The translations under genes and the position numbers were made by a program. Shown piece by piece: positions 63,401 to 64,000 of a DNA stretch of 64,000 nucleotides. The DNA is taken from contig JAKTNV010000041.1 of the NCBI GenBank assembly GCA_022747635.1, positions 601,001 to 665,000 of the forward strand. The letters are read 5' to 3'. Each line of letters starts with the position of its first letter. Position 1 is the stretch's first letter. Source of the stretch: Hetaerina americana (lineage: Eukaryota; Arthropoda; Insecta; Odonata; Calopterygidae). Below the pieces are notes generated by a model. It saw nothing but the letters and a program-made list of their open reading frames with translations. It had not been told where the DNA came from and searched no databases.

Positions 63401-64000
63401 TCCGTAGCAAGGTGCACCAAACACTTTCTATGTTATTATTTTCAAATGAAACTTGCCTGCTTTGCAAAATGACTTTTAACTGCCACAAAAACCCCTCCTC
63501 CGGGTCTTGTATCTCTATCGTGTCGGTAAACTTCGTCGGAAATCTATTGGGAAAATTTCTTGGTCGTTCATGTCATTACATAGCCAACTCTCTGTGCCTA
63601 ATACTATATCAGCGGAATGAGTTTGGATTATGTGTTCTAGATCCGCTGATTTGTTTTTGAGGCTTCTGCCAATTTATAGCTAGTATATTTAAATTATTTT
63701 TATTTTGAATAACATGCTTATTTGTGACTGACTGTAATTTAGAACGACTTTGTGAGGAAGCGCGTGTCACAAGTCTTTCTAAATCAATGCCAGTGTTGTC
63801 GGCGACTCTTATATTTTTATTAATAATATTATACGCGCTAGCCCCTGATGTTACCGACCCATCAAGTGACCTGCCCTCTATCCTAAAAAAGGCCTACAGT
63901 GGTCGAGTATCCGCTACCTTACTCGCCGCTTCCGCCGTGTAGTGGACCCCAAATCGGTTAAGGGGAATCCTGCATGATCGGAGGGTTGGCCTAAGGTCGA
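60427..64000 (-). mobile_element. CR1/L2-like LINE, longest copy, minus strand
   Basis: Runs from its 3' tail at 60427 (minus-strand end GGTATTATGTAGATGTAGAT after a GC hairpin) through a roughly 500-base 3' UTR, the C-terminal tail, RT, linker and endonuclease to at least 63700. The 63700-64000 part has no recognised motif and may be an upstream ORF or leader; the element probably continues past the window. A second, 3'-only copy lies at 9958-10970. Confidence 0.88.
60977..63690 (-). pseudogene. CR1/L2-like endonuclease-reverse transcriptase polyprotein
   Basis: Endonuclease: KNKSADLEHIIQTHSADIVL and GTESWLCND near 63560-63650, a frameshift, RPGGGVFVAVKSHF, then a 249-codon frame (63488-62739) with FYRPPDSD (residues 40-47), GDLNLPGIDW (74-83), NILDLFLTN (122-130) and GLIAHKAV (143-150), where SDH is usual, so a catalytic D is probably lost. 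Linker: DKYRSSKIETKTQLRSALLD. RT (62185-61583): NYRPISLTSICCKILEHLI, FLDFQKAFDKVPHGKL (80-95), TSGVPQGSVIGPLLF (136-150) and MFADDTVIY (167-175), the catalytic box intact. Then VKYLGVTFTKSL and the C-terminal tail RRPGRRVLKRFHDKTKSVTD, TPTYIGRLDHAC. At least four frameshifts or stops separate the pieces. Confidence 0.9.

Overview
The window reads as eukaryotic, repeat-dominated intergenic DNA, most likely from an arthropod. Interrupted reading frames, long (TA)n tracts, tRNA-derived SINEs, mariner DNA transposons and two classes of non-LTR retrotransposon (RTE-like and CR1/L2-like) make up most of what can be recognised. The arthropod call is inference from the mixture (many mariner lineages, RTE and CR1/L2 LINEs, tRNA SINEs); I cannot name a species. 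I found no convincing host protein-coding gene, no rRNA, no functional tRNA gene and no CRISPR array.

Layout. 0.8-2.5 kb: a CR1/L2-like LINE relic, then a mariner relic. 5.0-7.5 kb: a 5'-truncated RTE copy ending in a (TA)n tract. 8.7-11.0 kb: a mariner scrap and a tRNA-SINE split by the 3' end of a CR1/L2 LINE. 13.6-14.0 kb: (TA)n tracts around a hairpin module. 15.1-19.4 kb: an old RTE relic invaded by a tRNA-like inverted SINE and a mariner, then an unidentified dispersed repeat and another mariner. 20.8-22.8 kb: two RTE pieces linked by a large inverted repeat built on (TA)n. 26.3-28.4 kb: two SINEs, a hairpin module and a second RTE-like RT lineage. 31.1-39.7 kb: CR1-like fragments, a near-identical 269-bp block present twice, SINEs and four broken mariners. 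42.1-49.3 kb: several RTE pieces and one structurally complete mariner (46719-48035) with an uninterrupted 349-aa transposase. 50.4-54.8 kb: RTE pieces in opposing orientations separated by (TA)n. 57.4-60.4 kb: SINE pieces, an inverted duplicate of the 46-kb block carrying a foldback insertion, and an internally deleted RTE copy. 60.4-64.0 kb: the longest CR1/L2 LINE, on the minus strand and running toward the window edge.

How the parts work together. This is not a pathway but a community of mobile elements. The RTE and CR1/L2 elements supply endonuclease and reverse transcriptase; the tRNA-like SINEs probably depended on such machinery; the mariners cut and paste at TA. Nested insertions give a relative chronology: for example SINE before CR1 at 9.7-11.0 kb, and RTE before mariner at 16.8 kb. 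The least decayed items are the 46.7-kb mariner and the RTE copy at 53-54 kb. Between elements lie long unassigned stretches with several GC-rich, CpG-rich islands, two of which have weak promoter-like or splice-donor-like features.
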